DNA of 33,433 nt from Ruthenibacterium sp. (GTDB lineage: Bacteria; Bacillota; Clostridia; Oscillospirales; Ruminococcaceae). Location: positions 1 to 33,433 of the forward strand of contig JAHHSK010000015.1 in NCBI GenBank assembly GCA_020025255.1, in the 5' to 3' direction. The position numbers and the translations under genes are program-made. The notes beneath the pieces were generated by a model that worked only from the letters and a program-made list of their open reading frames with translations, did no database searches and was not told the DNA's origin. Within the stretch, counting starts at the first letter, position 1; every line of letters starts with the position of its first letter. This document shows positions 7,469 through 16,452 of the stretch, piece by piece.

Positions 7469-8602
7469 TCATTTTTCCGATTCGGCTTGTCCGTCCTCCC
7501 GCTTTGCGGGTTCCTCCGGCTGCGGCAGTTCGTTATTCGGTTCTTCTGCCGTCTGCAAGGCCTCGTTCTCCTGTCGTTCCGGCTCCGCTTTGTCTTGCGG
7601 TACAGCCTCTTGCTCATCCGGCTGTTCCAGCGCGCGCCGACGTTCGATTTCCTGCTTTATCTGCTGGTCGTTCATCGGCTTTTCGCCCAGCATCCATTCA
7701 AACTCATAGGTCTTGCGAACCCCATTTTCTTTGACGATCGCCGTATAGTGAACCTTGTGCGGGATACCGCGGTATTTCCGGCGCATAAAAATCCACAGGC
7801 CCAATGCGATCAGCACGGAAACCGCCGCGATCACCTGACTGATACGGAATTTGCCGATCATCAGGCTGTCGGTCCGCAGCCCCTCGACGACGAAACGCTC
7901 GGCTCCATACCACATAGCATACATCAGGATCAGTTCCCCGTCAAATTTCCGATGCTTCATATAAGCCCAAAGCAGGAAGAAGCCCAGCAGACACCAAATC
8001 GATTCATACAAAAAAGTCGGGTGCACCGGCATATTGGGATCAACGATGATTCCCTGCGCGGCAAGCACATCCTTAGTATGGGCAAGATAATTATACGTGC
8101 CCTCGCTGTACATGCCCCAGGGCAGCGTTGTGTTGACGCCGAATGCTTCCTGATTGACGAAATTGCCCCAGCGGCCGATCCCCTGCCCCAGCAGGAAACC
8201 GATGCCCGCAAGGTCAAACATCGGCAGCAGCGGCACCTTGCGCCAGCGGCAGGTAACGATCCCGCTGAGGAATGCGCCGATCACCGCACCGTAGATTGCC
8301 ATGCCTCCCAGCCGGATGTCGAGCATATCACGAAAGCTTTCATATTCAAAGGGGGCTGTTGCAACATAAAACACCCGTCCCCCGATCACGGCACACACCG
8401 TACCGATCAAAATGACATCCACCATACGGTCTGCATCGATCCCAAAGCTGCGTGAATAATGGAACGCAAAAATCAATGCCAGGGCAAGGCCGATCGTAAT
8501 CAGGACACCATACCAGTAAATCGGCACCCCAAACAGCGTAAATGCAACACGATTCAGCGTAAGCTCAATGCCCAATCCCGGAAATGTTACATGATTGATC
8601 AT
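7469..8602 (-). CDS. lgt: Prolipoprotein diacylglyceryl transferase, with long C-terminal tail
   Basis: Membrane enzyme that moves diacylglycerol from phosphatidylglycerol to the lipobox cysteine of prolipoproteins. The sequence contains the Lgt signature GIGRWGNFVNQEAFG, LGGMAIYGAVIGAF and EGLRTDSLMIG with the conserved arginine, plus several membrane segments across about 1-265. At 377 residues it exceeds the usual 260-290. The extra part is a hydrophilic Glu/Gln/Pro-rich tail with no recognised domain, predicted cytoplasmic. The ATG has a somewhat distant AAGGAAG ribosome binding site. It lies 24 bp downstream of ymfH. Confidence 0.93.
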   Translation of the reverse strand: MINHVTFPGLGIELTLNRVAFTLFGVPIYWYGVLITIGLALALIFAFHYSRSFGIDADRMVDVILIGTVCAVIGGRVFYVATAPFEYESFRDMLDIRLGGMAIYGAVIGAFLSGIVTCRWRKVPLLPMFDLAGIGFLLGQGIGRWGNFVNQEAFGVNTTLPWGMYSEGTYNYLAHTKDVLAAQGIIVDPNMPVHPTFLYESIWCLLGFFLLWAYMKHRKFDGELILMYAMWYGAERFVVEGLRTDSLMIGKFRISQVIAAVSVLIALGLWIFMRRKYRGIPHKVHYTAIVKENGVRKTYEFEWMLGEKPMNDQQIKQEIERRRALEQPDEQEAVPQDKAEPERQENEALQTAEEPNNELPQPEEPAKREDGQAESEK

Positions 8603-8626
8603 ACTATAATCTGAACTTCCTTTCTT

Positions 8627-9901
8627 TTACGGCTGCTCGATCGGACGGATCAGAAGGGTTGCGCTTCGTTCTTCGCACAGCATGGTGCGCAGCGCCTCAT
8701 TCACATCTTCGATCGTCAGTGCGGCCAGCGTTTCGATTTCGTCTGCCGGGGAATGTCCGCGGAAGAACGACGATGCCAATGCGCTCGCCACATCCTCTAC
8801 ATTCTCCAGTTCCTGCACCAGCTCGCCATAAAGCTGATTTTTGCACAGGATGAAAAGCTCCTCATCCACGCCCTCGCTCTTCTGGCGTGCAATTTCTTCC
8901 AGCAAAAGACGGCGAACCTGCTGCGGGTCGCTGGCTTCGCCGCCAAACAGGATCGACAGCACCCCGGGCAGGCTGAGCAGCTCTCCGGAAAAGCCCGGGC
9001 TGACAAGCCCTTCATCATAAAGGCGGCGGTAAAGCGGCGTCATGCTCCCGCAAATCAGCTCTGTCAGGATGTCGCAGATGATTTCTGTTTTCAGCGCATC
9101 GCCCTTTGGCGGCGTTTCCTTGAAGGCAATGCCGAACAGCGGCTTTGAAACCGCCATAGAGATTTCATCATACGTTTGTGCCAGTTCCTGCGGTTCTTCC
9201 ACCGGCACACGTTCGATCAGGCCTTCTTTCTGCGGGATCTGTGCCCGTTTGCAGGCGTCCAGCACCTGTTCCATGGTCACATTGCCCGCAACGGCCAATA
9301 TCATGTTCTGCGGCCGGTAAAATGCATCCGCGCAGGTATACAGCATTTCCGGTGTGATCTCGGCAATGCTTTCTACCGTGCCGGCAATGTCATCGCGGAT
9401 CGGATGTCTTTGGTACAGACAGCGATACAGCCCGAAAACCAGCCTCCAGTCGGGCGAATCATCATACTGCTTGATTTCCTGACCGATGATGCCCTGTTCC
9501 TTTGCAATGGTCTGCTCGGTAAAATACGGATGCGAAACAAAATCAAGAAGAATATCCAGATTTTCTGCCGCATTGCCCGAGGAAGTAAAAATATAACAGG
9601 TCTTATCAAAGCTGGTATATGCATTTGCAACCGCACCGGTCTTTGCAAAAAGAGAAAAAGCATCTCCTTTTTCACTTTCGAACATTTTATGCTCCAAAAA
9701 ATGCGCAACGCCTGCGGGCAGCTTCATACGGACGCCGTCGCGAATCAGTTCCCGGTCGATGCTGCCGAACCGTGTGCCGTATACCGCGTGCACCCCGGTA
9801 AAGCCGGGCATCGTATGCACACGAACGGTCAGCCCGTTTTCCAGCACCGTGCTTTGGTAAGCCGCAGCCGCCCGCACCGCCTGTAATGAGGATTTATTCA
9901 T
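8627..9901 (-). CDS. ymfH: M16 zinc peptidase, YmfH type (active subunit)
   Basis: A 424-residue M16 peptidase of the YmfH group, which NCBI annotates as EF-P 5-aminopentanol modification-associated protein YfmH. The inverted zinc motif is intact: His67-Phe-Leu-Glu70-His71, with a downstream candidate third ligand Glu142 in GQEIKQYDD. Two M16 domains cover the chain. AAGGAGG lies inside the end of ymfF. The ATGAATAA overlap with the ymfF stop indicates translational coupling. It pairs with the next-door YmfF, which lacks the zinc motif, so the two probably form an active/inactive heterodimer as in other bacterial M16B pairs. The substrate is unknown. Confidence 0.9.
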   Translation of the reverse strand: MNKSSLQAVRAAAAYQSTVLENGLTVRVHTMPGFTGVHAVYGTRFGSIDRELIRDGVRMKLPAGVAHFLEHKMFESEKGDAFSLFAKTGAVANAYTSFDKTCYIFTSSGNAAENLDILLDFVSHPYFTEQTIAKEQGIIGQEIKQYDDSPDWRLVFGLYRCLYQRHPIRDDIAGTVESIAEITPEMLYTCADAFYRPQNMILAVAGNVTMEQVLDACKRAQIPQKEGLIERVPVEEPQELAQTYDEISMAVSKPLFGIAFKETPPKGDALKTEIICDILTELICGSMTPLYRRLYDEGLVSPGFSGELLSLPGVLSILFGGEASDPQQVRRLLLEEIARQKSEGVDEELFILCKNQLYGELVQELENVEDVASALASSFFRGHSPADEIETLAALTIEDVNEALRTMLCEERSATLLIRPIEQP

Positions 9902-11162
9902 CGGCCTGTTCCTCCTTCGTCAAAGTATAGGCTACCGCAAGCGAAAAGCGGGATAGGATGCGCTGCACATCCTGTGCTGTGACCGCCTCGACTTCCCCTG
10001 CGACCTGCTGCGGAGTTTTTTCCCCGCCGCGCATACGCTCGGAAAAATACCAGCTTTCCAATCCGCGAAGGGTATCCCCGACCGCTGCAAGCTGATTGCA
10101 CAGCGCAAGCTTTGCCTCCTGCAGTTCCTGCTGCGAAACCGGCTTTTCGGAAAGTTCTGCCAGCTCATGCAGGATCGCCTGCTGTGTCTTTTGCGCGCTG
10201 CCGTGCTCGATCCCGCTGTCCACGCACAGCACATTGGTAAGCGATGTGAAGGAGGCCGCACAGTAATAGCAAAGGCTTTGTTTTTCGCGTACATTCTGAA
10301 ACAGCCGTGAGGTCGGCAGCCCGCCGAAAATCGCAACCGCTACGCGCAGTGCGGAAAGATCCTGTGCCGGGAAGCTTTCTTTCGGCGTAAACATCATGCA
10401 CAGCTTTCCCTGTACGGTTGCCATAGGTTCTTGGTAATATTCCGGCGTTTCTTTCGGGAACACACTCTCCTGCACCGGTTCATCCGGTATGCGGTCGATT
10501 TTTTCCAGTGCCGCACAAAGGCTGCTGCGAACCGCATTTTCCTGCGCCCCCAGAACATACACTTCGATCTGCGCATGACGCAGCATATGCTCATACGCTG
10601 CTGTCACATCGGCGGCTGTCAGTGCATCCAGCTCCTCGATGTATCCATTGCGTTCCACTCCTGCGGGGCTTTCTGCGTACAATTTCCGCCGTGCCTGACG
10701 GATGCAGTAACTGCGCTTTTCATTCTTTTCACCGGCCAGCAGTTCGCGGAGCTGTTCTTTTTCGATTTGTACTGCCTCATCATCCAGCATGCCATTCACA
10801 ACATACGGGCGAAATGCGGTGCCAAACGCAATGTCTGCATATTCCCGACTGAGTTCTTCCTGTTCCAGTGCAAACCGATCTTGGATCCCTGAAACGCAGA
10901 CAGTCAGGATTCGATTTTGTCCGCTCATCGTCTGATCCACAGAAAGCGCCGCACCGTAAAGTCGCGCAAGACGCTTGGAAAGTTCCGTCATATCCGGACA
11001 ATCGGCATAGCCGCGTTCCAGCACCATGGGCAGAACGGCTTCGGCCGTAGCGCGTTTTCGGGATGCCCGCCAGATAAAATGGATTGAAATGCGGCAGCGG
11101 TTGAATTTTTCTGCCGGAAGAACCGTTACATGCGCACCGGGCGCAAGAGTGATTCGTTTCAT
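9894..11162 (-). CDS. ymfF: M16 peptidase-like protein, YmfF type (non-catalytic subunit)
   Basis: A 422-residue M16 family protein without HxxEH: the region after ISIHFIWRASRKRATAEAVLPMVLERGYADCPDM has no zinc-binding pair. The rest keeps the fold, including the C-terminal half with REKQSLCYYCAASF. NCBI calls this group EF-P 5-aminopentanol modification-associated protein YfmF. It overlaps ymfH by 8 bases and precedes it in transcription. AAAGGACGG is its ribosome binding site. It is 52 bp downstream of the vanY-like gene. The function is inferred as a structural partner of YmfH. Confidence 0.88.
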   Translation of the reverse strand: MKRITLAPGAHVTVLPAEKFNRCRISIHFIWRASRKRATAEAVLPMVLERGYADCPDMTELSKRLARLYGAALSVDQTMSGQNRILTVCVSGIQDRFALEQEELSREYADIAFGTAFRPYVVNGMLDDEAVQIEKEQLRELLAGEKNEKRSYCIRQARRKLYAESPAGVERNGYIEELDALTAADVTAAYEHMLRHAQIEVYVLGAQENAVRSSLCAALEKIDRIPDEPVQESVFPKETPEYYQEPMATVQGKLCMMFTPKESFPAQDLSALRVAVAIFGGLPTSRLFQNVREKQSLCYYCAASFTSLTNVLCVDSGIEHGSAQKTQQAILHELAELSEKPVSQQELQEAKLALCNQLAAVGDTLRGLESWYFSERMRGGEKTPQQVAGEVEAVTAQDVQRILSRFSLAVAYTLTKEEQADE

Positions 11163-11214
11163 GAAAACCGTCCTTTTTTGAATTTCTATCTGATTTTACT
11201 TTCGAGCCAAAGCC

Positions 11215-12123
11215 TTACTCGGTCTTACCAAGATATTCCTCCAGGCTCAAGCCCAATGCCATGATTTTTTTTGCATCCTCCACCCCGACATAGCGATAAT
11301 GCCACGGCTCGAACGATGTGCCGGTAAATTCCGTTTTATCTGCCGGATAGCGCAGAATAAAGCCGTAATCCGCAGCATGGGTTTTCAGCCAAACCGCCCA
11401 GGCGCGCGTTTCCAGTTCCCCGACAAGGTTGGCATTGATATCCTGCGCGCCCACAATATCCACAGCAAGACCCGTTTCGTGTTCCGATGTGCCGGGTTCG
11501 TTGCGCCATTTCTTGGTTTCGGCAAAAGCTTCTTCTTCGCTCATACCCTTCTGGATATAGCTTGCCTGCATGCTGTCAAACAGTTTTTTCTGCTCTTTTG
11601 TCGAGCGGTACGCCGAACGTGCAACCAGCTCGATTCCTTCTGCCTTTGCTGCGTCGAACATCTCGATCAGTTTTGCTGCGGCACGCTTTTCCATAAACTG
11701 CTGCCCATTGCGGCTGTTTGTTCCAACGCTTTCCAGCTCCGGCTCATAGCCTTCCGGCAGCGGGTGCGTTGTATTGGTCAGCAGCAGGCTCCACAGGTTC
11801 GGGTCCGCCGGCTTATCCATAGCCACCGGCACCGGTTCGGACGCCGATGCACTGCTGCTTTGTTCGGATACCGTTTGCGAGCTGCCGGTTGTCCCGGAAG
11901 CTTGGCCTTGCTGCGAATTTTTCAGCATTCCCCAAATGCTTGTGACAATGAAATAAACGCCAAACACGGACAGCACCGACAGCACCGCAAGCACTGTCAT
12001 AAGAATGTGATATCTGCGCATCGCCTTTTGGCGCAGAATTTCTTTTTGCCTGCGGCGCTCTGCCGCTTTTTCCCTTGCCTGCATCGATTGCGGCGCACGG
12101 GAAGTATTCGGTTCTTTCTGCAT
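11215..12123 (-). CDS. Membrane-anchored D-alanyl-D-alanine carboxypeptidase (VanY/M15B)
   Basis: Predicted zinc carboxypeptidase trimming the terminal D-Ala of peptidoglycan stem peptides. The 302-residue protein has a basic cytoplasmic head, one membrane helix (about 40-62), a Ser/Thr-rich linker, and the M15B domain with SAYRST, SEHETGLAVDIV (zinc His and Asp) and EPWHYRYVG (catalytic Glu and third His). I chose the ATG at 12123 because AAAGGAG precedes it by about 8 bases. An in-frame GTG at 12183 directly abuts the lysC terminator and has no ribosome binding site. The ectodomain closely resembles the C terminus of the large protein at 23636. It leads the ymfF-ymfH-lgt-folD run. Confidence 0.88.
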   Translation of the reverse strand: MQKEPNTSRAPQSMQAREKAAERRRQKEILRQKAMRRYHILMTVLAVLSVLSVFGVYFIVTSIWGMLKNSQQGQASGTTGSSQTVSEQSSSASASEPVPVAMDKPADPNLWSLLLTNTTHPLPEGYEPELESVGTNSRNGQQFMEKRAAAKLIEMFDAAKAEGIELVARSAYRSTKEQKKLFDSMQASYIQKGMSEEEAFAETKKWRNEPGTSEHETGLAVDIVGAQDINANLVGELETRAWAVWLKTHAADYGFILRYPADKTEFTGTSFEPWHYRYVGVEDAKKIMALGLSLEEYLGKTE

Positions 12124-12183
12124 GAAAATTCTCCTTTTCTCCGCTGGCTCCACTTTGTTTGGCTCCGCGGCCTTATCCTGCAC

Positions 12184-12229
12184 AAAAGGCAGGCTTTTCG
12201 GTATGGTATCCGAAAAATGCCTGCCTTTT
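12184..12229 (-). terminator. intrinsic terminator after lysC
   Basis: AAAAGGCAGGC (12184-12194) pairs with GCCTGCCTTTT (12219-12229), with a further TTTCGG/CCGAAA pairing inside. It closes the hom-thrB-lysC operon and separates it from the vanY-like gene. Confidence 0.82.
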
Positions 12230-12285
12230 ATTATATCCTTTCTGCGGCTTGCTGTCTAGCAACACCGGATTTTTTCACACTCTTT

Positions 12286-13491
12286 TCAAGAGAAGAACGC
12301 CGCGTGAAGTGCCTGCACCGCACGCTCGGCTTGCGATTGTTCAATCAAAACCGATATTTTTATTTCGCTTGTCGAGATCATACGGATATTGATATTGCTT
12401 TCATAAAGTGCTTCAAACATGCGGGCTGCTATACCGGAATGGCTCTGCATCCCTGCGCCCACAACGCTTACCTTTGCCACGTTTTTATCAACCGTTACAC
12501 TGTGCCCGCCAAAGCGCGGCAGTGATTCCCGCAGCACCGAAACCGCGATTTCCGCATCCTGCTGCGGCACGGTAAAGATGACGTCCTTGCAATCTGGCTT
12601 CCCTGATGACTGCAAAATCACATCGACATTGATGTTCTTCTGCGCCATAAGGCTGAAAATTTTAAAGGATGCACCCGGCACATCCGGCACCTGCTGCACA
12701 TTGATCACGGCAACATTTGTATCTTTTGTCACGCCCTTGATGAGCATTCCTTCCACGTCTGCAACCTCCTTAACAAGCGTCCCCGGTTTATCCGTCAGGG
12801 AAGATCGAACTTCAAGACATACCGAATATTTTTTTGCCAGTTCCACACTGCGGCTGTTGAGCACCTGCGCCCCCAGTGTTGCTAGCTCCAGCATTTCATC
12901 GAATGTGATCTCATCCAGTCTGCGCGCACTGGGAACCAAACGCGGATCCGCCGTGTAAACGCCATCCACATCCGTATAAATGCAGCATCGTTCCGCATGC
13001 AGCGCGGCGGCGATTGCAACGGCACTGGTATCCGAACCGCCGCGGCCCAGCGTTGTGATATCATCATACTGGTTGACACCCTGAAAGCCTGTAACTACCA
13101 CAATGCGATTGCGAGAAAGTTCACTTTCGATCCGTTCGGTATCCAGCCTGCGGATGCGCGCGCTCATATAAGCTTGGTCTGTTCGAAAGCCGGACTGCCG
13201 CCCTGTCAGGCTTATGGCGGGGCAGCCGATCGCCTCCAACGCCATTGTCAAAAGAGCCGCACTGATCTGTTCCCCCGTTGAAAGCAGCATATCCATTTCC
13301 CGCTTGGAAGGTTCGTGTGTGATTTCACCTGCTTTTTCGATCAATTCGTCTGTGGTATCGCCCTGCGCGGATACCACCGTGATCACGTCGTTTCCTTCAT
13401 TGCGCCAGCGTGCAATGATCCGCGCCGCATTCAAAATGTGCTTCGTGTCTTTGACGGAACTGCCGCCGAACTTCAGTACGATCAATGCCAT
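12286..13491 (-). CDS. lysC: Aspartate kinase
   Basis: First enzyme of the aspartate family pathway, phosphorylating L-aspartate. The 401-residue monofunctional form starts MALIVLKFGGSSVKD (KFGGSSV is the signature). It has TTLGRGGSDTSA and YTDVDGVYTADPR in the kinase domain (about 1-240) and two C-terminal ACT domains (about 260-400), which bind lysine and/or threonine for feedback control. The ribosome binding site AAAGGGGG is upstream. It lies 51 bp after thrB and is the last gene of the operon, ending at the 12184 terminator. Whether an internal start yields a beta subunit, as in Bacillus LysC, cannot be told from sequence alone. Confidence 0.95.
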   Translation of the reverse strand: MALIVLKFGGSSVKDTKHILNAARIIARWRNEGNDVITVVSAQGDTTDELIEKAGEITHEPSKREMDMLLSTGEQISAALLTMALEAIGCPAISLTGRQSGFRTDQAYMSARIRRLDTERIESELSRNRIVVVTGFQGVNQYDDITTLGRGGSDTSAVAIAAALHAERCCIYTDVDGVYTADPRLVPSARRLDEITFDEMLELATLGAQVLNSRSVELAKKYSVCLEVRSSLTDKPGTLVKEVADVEGMLIKGVTKDTNVAVINVQQVPDVPGASFKIFSLMAQKNINVDVILQSSGKPDCKDVIFTVPQQDAEIAVSVLRESLPRFGGHSVTVDKNVAKVSVVGAGMQSHSGIAARMFEALYESNINIRMISTSEIKISVLIEQSQAERAVQALHAAFFS

Positions 13492-13542
13492 ATCTCTCTT
13501 TCCCCCTTTGCGCTGCGTGCCTTTGCTTCGTGCATCCTTTTT

Positions 13543-14436
13543 TTACAACACAACCGCACCCTGCTGATCGGCCGAAAGCCGCCGCAGTTCAAACCGGCGC
13601 ATTGCACGGCTTTGTGCAAGCCTTTGCTGTGCCGCGCAGAAAAACGCATCTGCGTTTTCCCGCATCACGGCAGCCAGGATCGTCGGCCCTGCCCCGCTGA
13701 TGCATACGGCCGCTGCGCCGGATTCCCGCGCCGTCTGAACCACTTCGTCTGCGCCCGCGATCAAGCGCATCCGATATGGCTGATGCAGCTTATCCTGCAT
13801 GGCCGTTTCCAGCAGATCGTATCGTTTTTCGCAGAAGGCTGCCGCCAAAAGTGCCGCGCGCTGCACGTTGAACACCGCATCCGCATGCGCCACACTTTCG
13901 GGCAGAACTGCGCGTGCTTTTTTTGTCAGCAGCGGAAAATCCGGAATGAACGCACCCCAGCAAAGCTCTGATCCCATTTCTTTTTTCACGGCGATCACCT
14001 GTCTGCCCTGACAGGCCGATACAACAAATCCGCCCAGGATTGCCGGCGCAGCATTATCGGGATGCCCTTCCAGCTGTACCGCAAGTTCCAGAACCTCCTG
14101 CCGGGAAAGCGGCTCGCCCAACAGCGCATTTGCCCCGATCACTCCCGCTGCGATGCATGCGCTGCTGGAACCCAGCCCACGCGCCATAGGGATCGCGTTC
14201 GTCTGCACAATCCGCATACCGCACAGCTTTTTTCCGCACAGCTCATACACCGCTCGCGCACTGCGGAAAATCAGGTTTTGTTCCGTTGTGGGAATACAAG
14301 TTCCATCCGATGCGGAAATATCAATGCGATCCCATTCCTCCATACGGGCGGTGTTATGCAGCGCCAGCGCAATGCCGCAGGAATCGAAGCCCGACCCCAG
14401 ATTTGCACTGGTTGCCGGAACGCGGACAGTAACCAT
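13543..14436 (-). CDS. thrB: Homoserine kinase
   Basis: GHMP-family kinase converting L-homoserine to O-phosphohomoserine for threonine synthesis. The 297-residue protein opens MVTVRVPATSANLGSGFDS, has the ATP-binding motif MARGLGSSSACIAAG, and the C-terminal GHMP motif CISGAGPTILA. Length is typical. AGGAGG lies upstream of the ATG, 10 bp after the hom stop, so the genes are tightly coupled. Threonine synthase (thrC) is not in the window. Confidence 0.95.
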   Translation of the reverse strand: MVTVRVPATSANLGSGFDSCGIALALHNTARMEEWDRIDISASDGTCIPTTEQNLIFRSARAVYELCGKKLCGMRIVQTNAIPMARGLGSSSACIAAGVIGANALLGEPLSRQEVLELAVQLEGHPDNAAPAILGGFVVSACQGRQVIAVKKEMGSELCWGAFIPDFPLLTKKARAVLPESVAHADAVFNVQRAALLAAAFCEKRYDLLETAMQDKLHQPYRMRLIAGADEVVQTARESGAAAVCISGAGPTILAAVMRENADAFFCAAQQRLAQSRAMRRFELRRLSADQQGAVVL

Positions 14437-14446
14437 ATGCCCCCTC

Positions 14447-15679
14447 CTAGTTTTTCAAATGGCGGAGAATGCTTCCAATCTGCACCCCGGCCGACTGCGC
14501 GGTGCGGCAGATCGCATTGATTTCCCGTTCGGTGATATTACGCACATTGAACATGGCTTCTCCTTCCCGCACTTCCAGCATTTCGATCGCATCTCCAAAC
14601 AAATCGCGGGAAACCGCGGGCGTTGCATTCCGAAGCCGGATATAATAATCGCCCTTTTGGGGATTTTCGTATACCCCTTCAATCGGTTCGGATTCCTGCC
14701 AGAACAGGCTGTCATGGATCTGCACTCCATTTTTCAGTGCATCGATGATATCCGCTGCGATCGCACTTGCCGTGGGCAGCTTTCCGGCGCCTTTGCCGTA
14801 AAACACTACCTCGCCCAGCATATCCCCCTCTACCAGCACGGCGTTGAAGACATCCTCTACCCCCGCAAGCTGGTTTTGGTTGGGCACCAGCATGGGTTCA
14901 ACACCCAATGCTGCGCTGCCGTCCTCCCAGCGCTTGGCCCATGCAATCAGATGCACTGCCGCATTCTGACGCGCAGCCTGCACCATATCCTGCACCGTGA
15001 TTTCCCGTATCCCGCGCACCGGCACATTCTGCGGGAAAAACTGCCGTCCGAATGCAAGGCTTGCCAAAATAGAAATTTTACGCTGCGCATCCACGCCATC
15101 CACATCGTCCGAAGGATCGCCCGTTTCCGCATAGCCAAGGCTTTGTGCCAGGGCAAGTGCCGCATCAAACTCCATACCTTCGTGCGCCATTTTCGTCAGC
15201 ATAAAATTGGTTGTGCCGTTGATGATCCCTACGATGCGCGTGATCACGTTCGCCGCAAGGCACTGATGCATCGGTGTAATGATCGGCGTTCCGCCGCCGA
15301 CGCTTGCTTCAAACAAATAGCACACACCGCATCGGCGCGCAATGGCCAGCAGTTCGGCACCGTGTTCCGCCACAAGCTCCTTATTGGATGTAATGACATG
15401 CCGCCCGCTTTCCAGCGCGGCCTTCACATAGCGGTATGCCGGCTGTACGCCGCCGATCGTCTCGACCACTACGGAAATTTCCGGATCGCGCACAATCGGA
15501 TCGATATCCTTTACAAACAGCGGTGCATCCGGATGCTGAGAAAAATCCCGGATATCGCAGATATATTTCACCTCAACCGGGCAGCCTGCGCGCCGTTCGA
15601 TACTTGCTGCATTGCGCCGCAGCACCTCCAGCACACCGCTGCCGACTGTTCCAAAACCAAGGATCGCTACCTTCGCCAT
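14447..15679 (-). CDS. hom: Homoserine dehydrogenase
   Basis: NAD(P)-dependent reduction of aspartate semialdehyde to homoserine. The 410-residue protein has the Rossmann motif AILGFGTVGSGV, ASVGGGTPIITPM, GIINGTTNFMLTKM, and DVDGVDAQRKISILASLAFG with catalytic Asp/Lys residues. A C-terminal ACT-like domain (about 345-410) is expected for allosteric threonine control. GGAGG precedes the ATG. It follows the ACT-domain gene by 49 bp and precedes thrB by 10 bp. Confidence 0.96.
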   Translation of the reverse strand: MAKVAILGFGTVGSGVLEVLRRNAASIERRAGCPVEVKYICDIRDFSQHPDAPLFVKDIDPIVRDPEISVVVETIGGVQPAYRYVKAALESGRHVITSNKELVAEHGAELLAIARRCGVCYLFEASVGGGTPIITPMHQCLAANVITRIVGIINGTTNFMLTKMAHEGMEFDAALALAQSLGYAETGDPSDDVDGVDAQRKISILASLAFGRQFFPQNVPVRGIREITVQDMVQAARQNAAVHLIAWAKRWEDGSAALGVEPMLVPNQNQLAGVEDVFNAVLVEGDMLGEVVFYGKGAGKLPTASAIAADIIDALKNGVQIHDSLFWQESEPIEGVYENPQKGDYYIRLRNATPAVSRDLFGDAIEMLEVREGEAMFNVRNITEREINAICRTAQSAGVQIGSILRHLKN

Positions 15680-15728
15680 ATCGTTCCTCCATCCATTTTG
15701 TCATAACCTTCCGGGTTCGATTCCTTTT

Positions 15729-16163
15729 TTATATGCCGCGCCGCACATCCACGACCGTACGCTGCTTTTTAAGCTGTTCCAGCATATCGGCAAGCGGCAT
15801 GCGCATTCCCCCCGTGCGGATCGAAACGGCAACCTGTGCCGCCCCGTTTTCCGGCGCAGCCTGATTTATGGTGACAACCGAAGCCCCTGCCGCGGAAATC
15901 CCCGCCAGCAGATTCTGCAGCGCCCCCGTTTCATCCAGCAGCGTGGCATTCACCGTCAGCACTTCCTTGCTGTTTTCTGCATCGAAAATACAATCCTTAT
16001 ACTTATAGAATGCACTTCGCGATAAATCTGCCATTTTTGTTGCAGCCGATACATTTCGTGCTTCGCCCGAAGCCAAAAGTTCCTTTGCCCGAAGCACCTT
16101 CAAAAAAACCTCCGGCAGAACACTGACATCCACCAGCAGAAATCTTCGTTCTGTCTTACTCAT
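15729..16163 (-). CDS. pheB: UPF0735 ACT domain-containing protein (PheB-like)
   Basis: A 144-residue member of the UPF0735 family. The N-terminal half is a small helix-turn-helix-like region (SAATKMADLSRSAFYKYKDCIF). The C-terminal half is an ACT domain (ENSKEVLTVNATLLDETGALQNLLAGI). A regulatory role sensing an amino acid is inferred from this make-up and from its place as first gene before hom, thrB and lysC. In Bacillus the homologue PheB lies by pheA and obg. The start was set by AGGAGG 6 bases before ATG 16163. The frame is open to 16196, but that segment overlaps the leader palindrome and has no ribosome binding site. Confidence 0.85.
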   Translation of the reverse strand: MSKTERRFLLVDVSVLPEVFLKVLRAKELLASGEARNVSAATKMADLSRSAFYKYKDCIFDAENSKEVLTVNATLLDETGALQNLLAGISAAGASVVTINQAAPENGAAQVAVSIRTGGMRMPLADMLEQLKKQRTVVDVRRGI

Positions 16164-16189
16164 TTCAAGCCTCCTGTGTTCGCAATATA

Positions 16190-16203
16190 CATACACTTGT
16201 ATG
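16190..16203. promoter_or_regulatory. Palindromic operator candidate of the hom operon
   Basis: CATACA-CT-TGTATG is a perfect inverted repeat just downstream of the predicted transcription start, where a repressor could block initiation. No matching regulator is identified. Confidence 0.35.
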
Positions 16204-16213
16204 CAATGTAGCT

Positions 16214-16242
16214 ACTATATCACATTTTTCCTTATAGGACAA
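16214..16242 (-). promoter_or_regulatory. sigma-A promoter of the UPF0735-hom-thrB-lysC operon
   Basis: On the minus strand TTGTCC, a 17-bp spacer, then TATAGT. The predicted start near 16207 gives a leader of about 45 bases, too short for a T-box. Confidence 0.7.
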
Positions 16243-16358
16243 GTGCTTTTTCTTTCTGCTGCATTTTGTAATTTTATTGTCATCGCTGCAGCAGACAAAA
16301 CAATCCGCCTTGCTGCGCCCGTATGCAGATGCCTGTCCCCATGCATGCAATGCTCCGC

Positions 16359-16402
16359 AAAAAAAGCGGCCGGAACATCCATAAGGATATCCGACCGCTT
16401 TA
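16359..16402 (-). terminator. intrinsic terminator after the class A PBP gene
   Basis: AAGCGGCCGG...ATCC pairs with GGAT...CCGACCGCTT around an ATAA loop. The minus strand then has seven T. Confidence 0.85.
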
Positions 16403-16452
16403 CACTATTTATGATCGCTGATTTCTCTGCCGTTTTCTGCCAAGGCGTCCGC

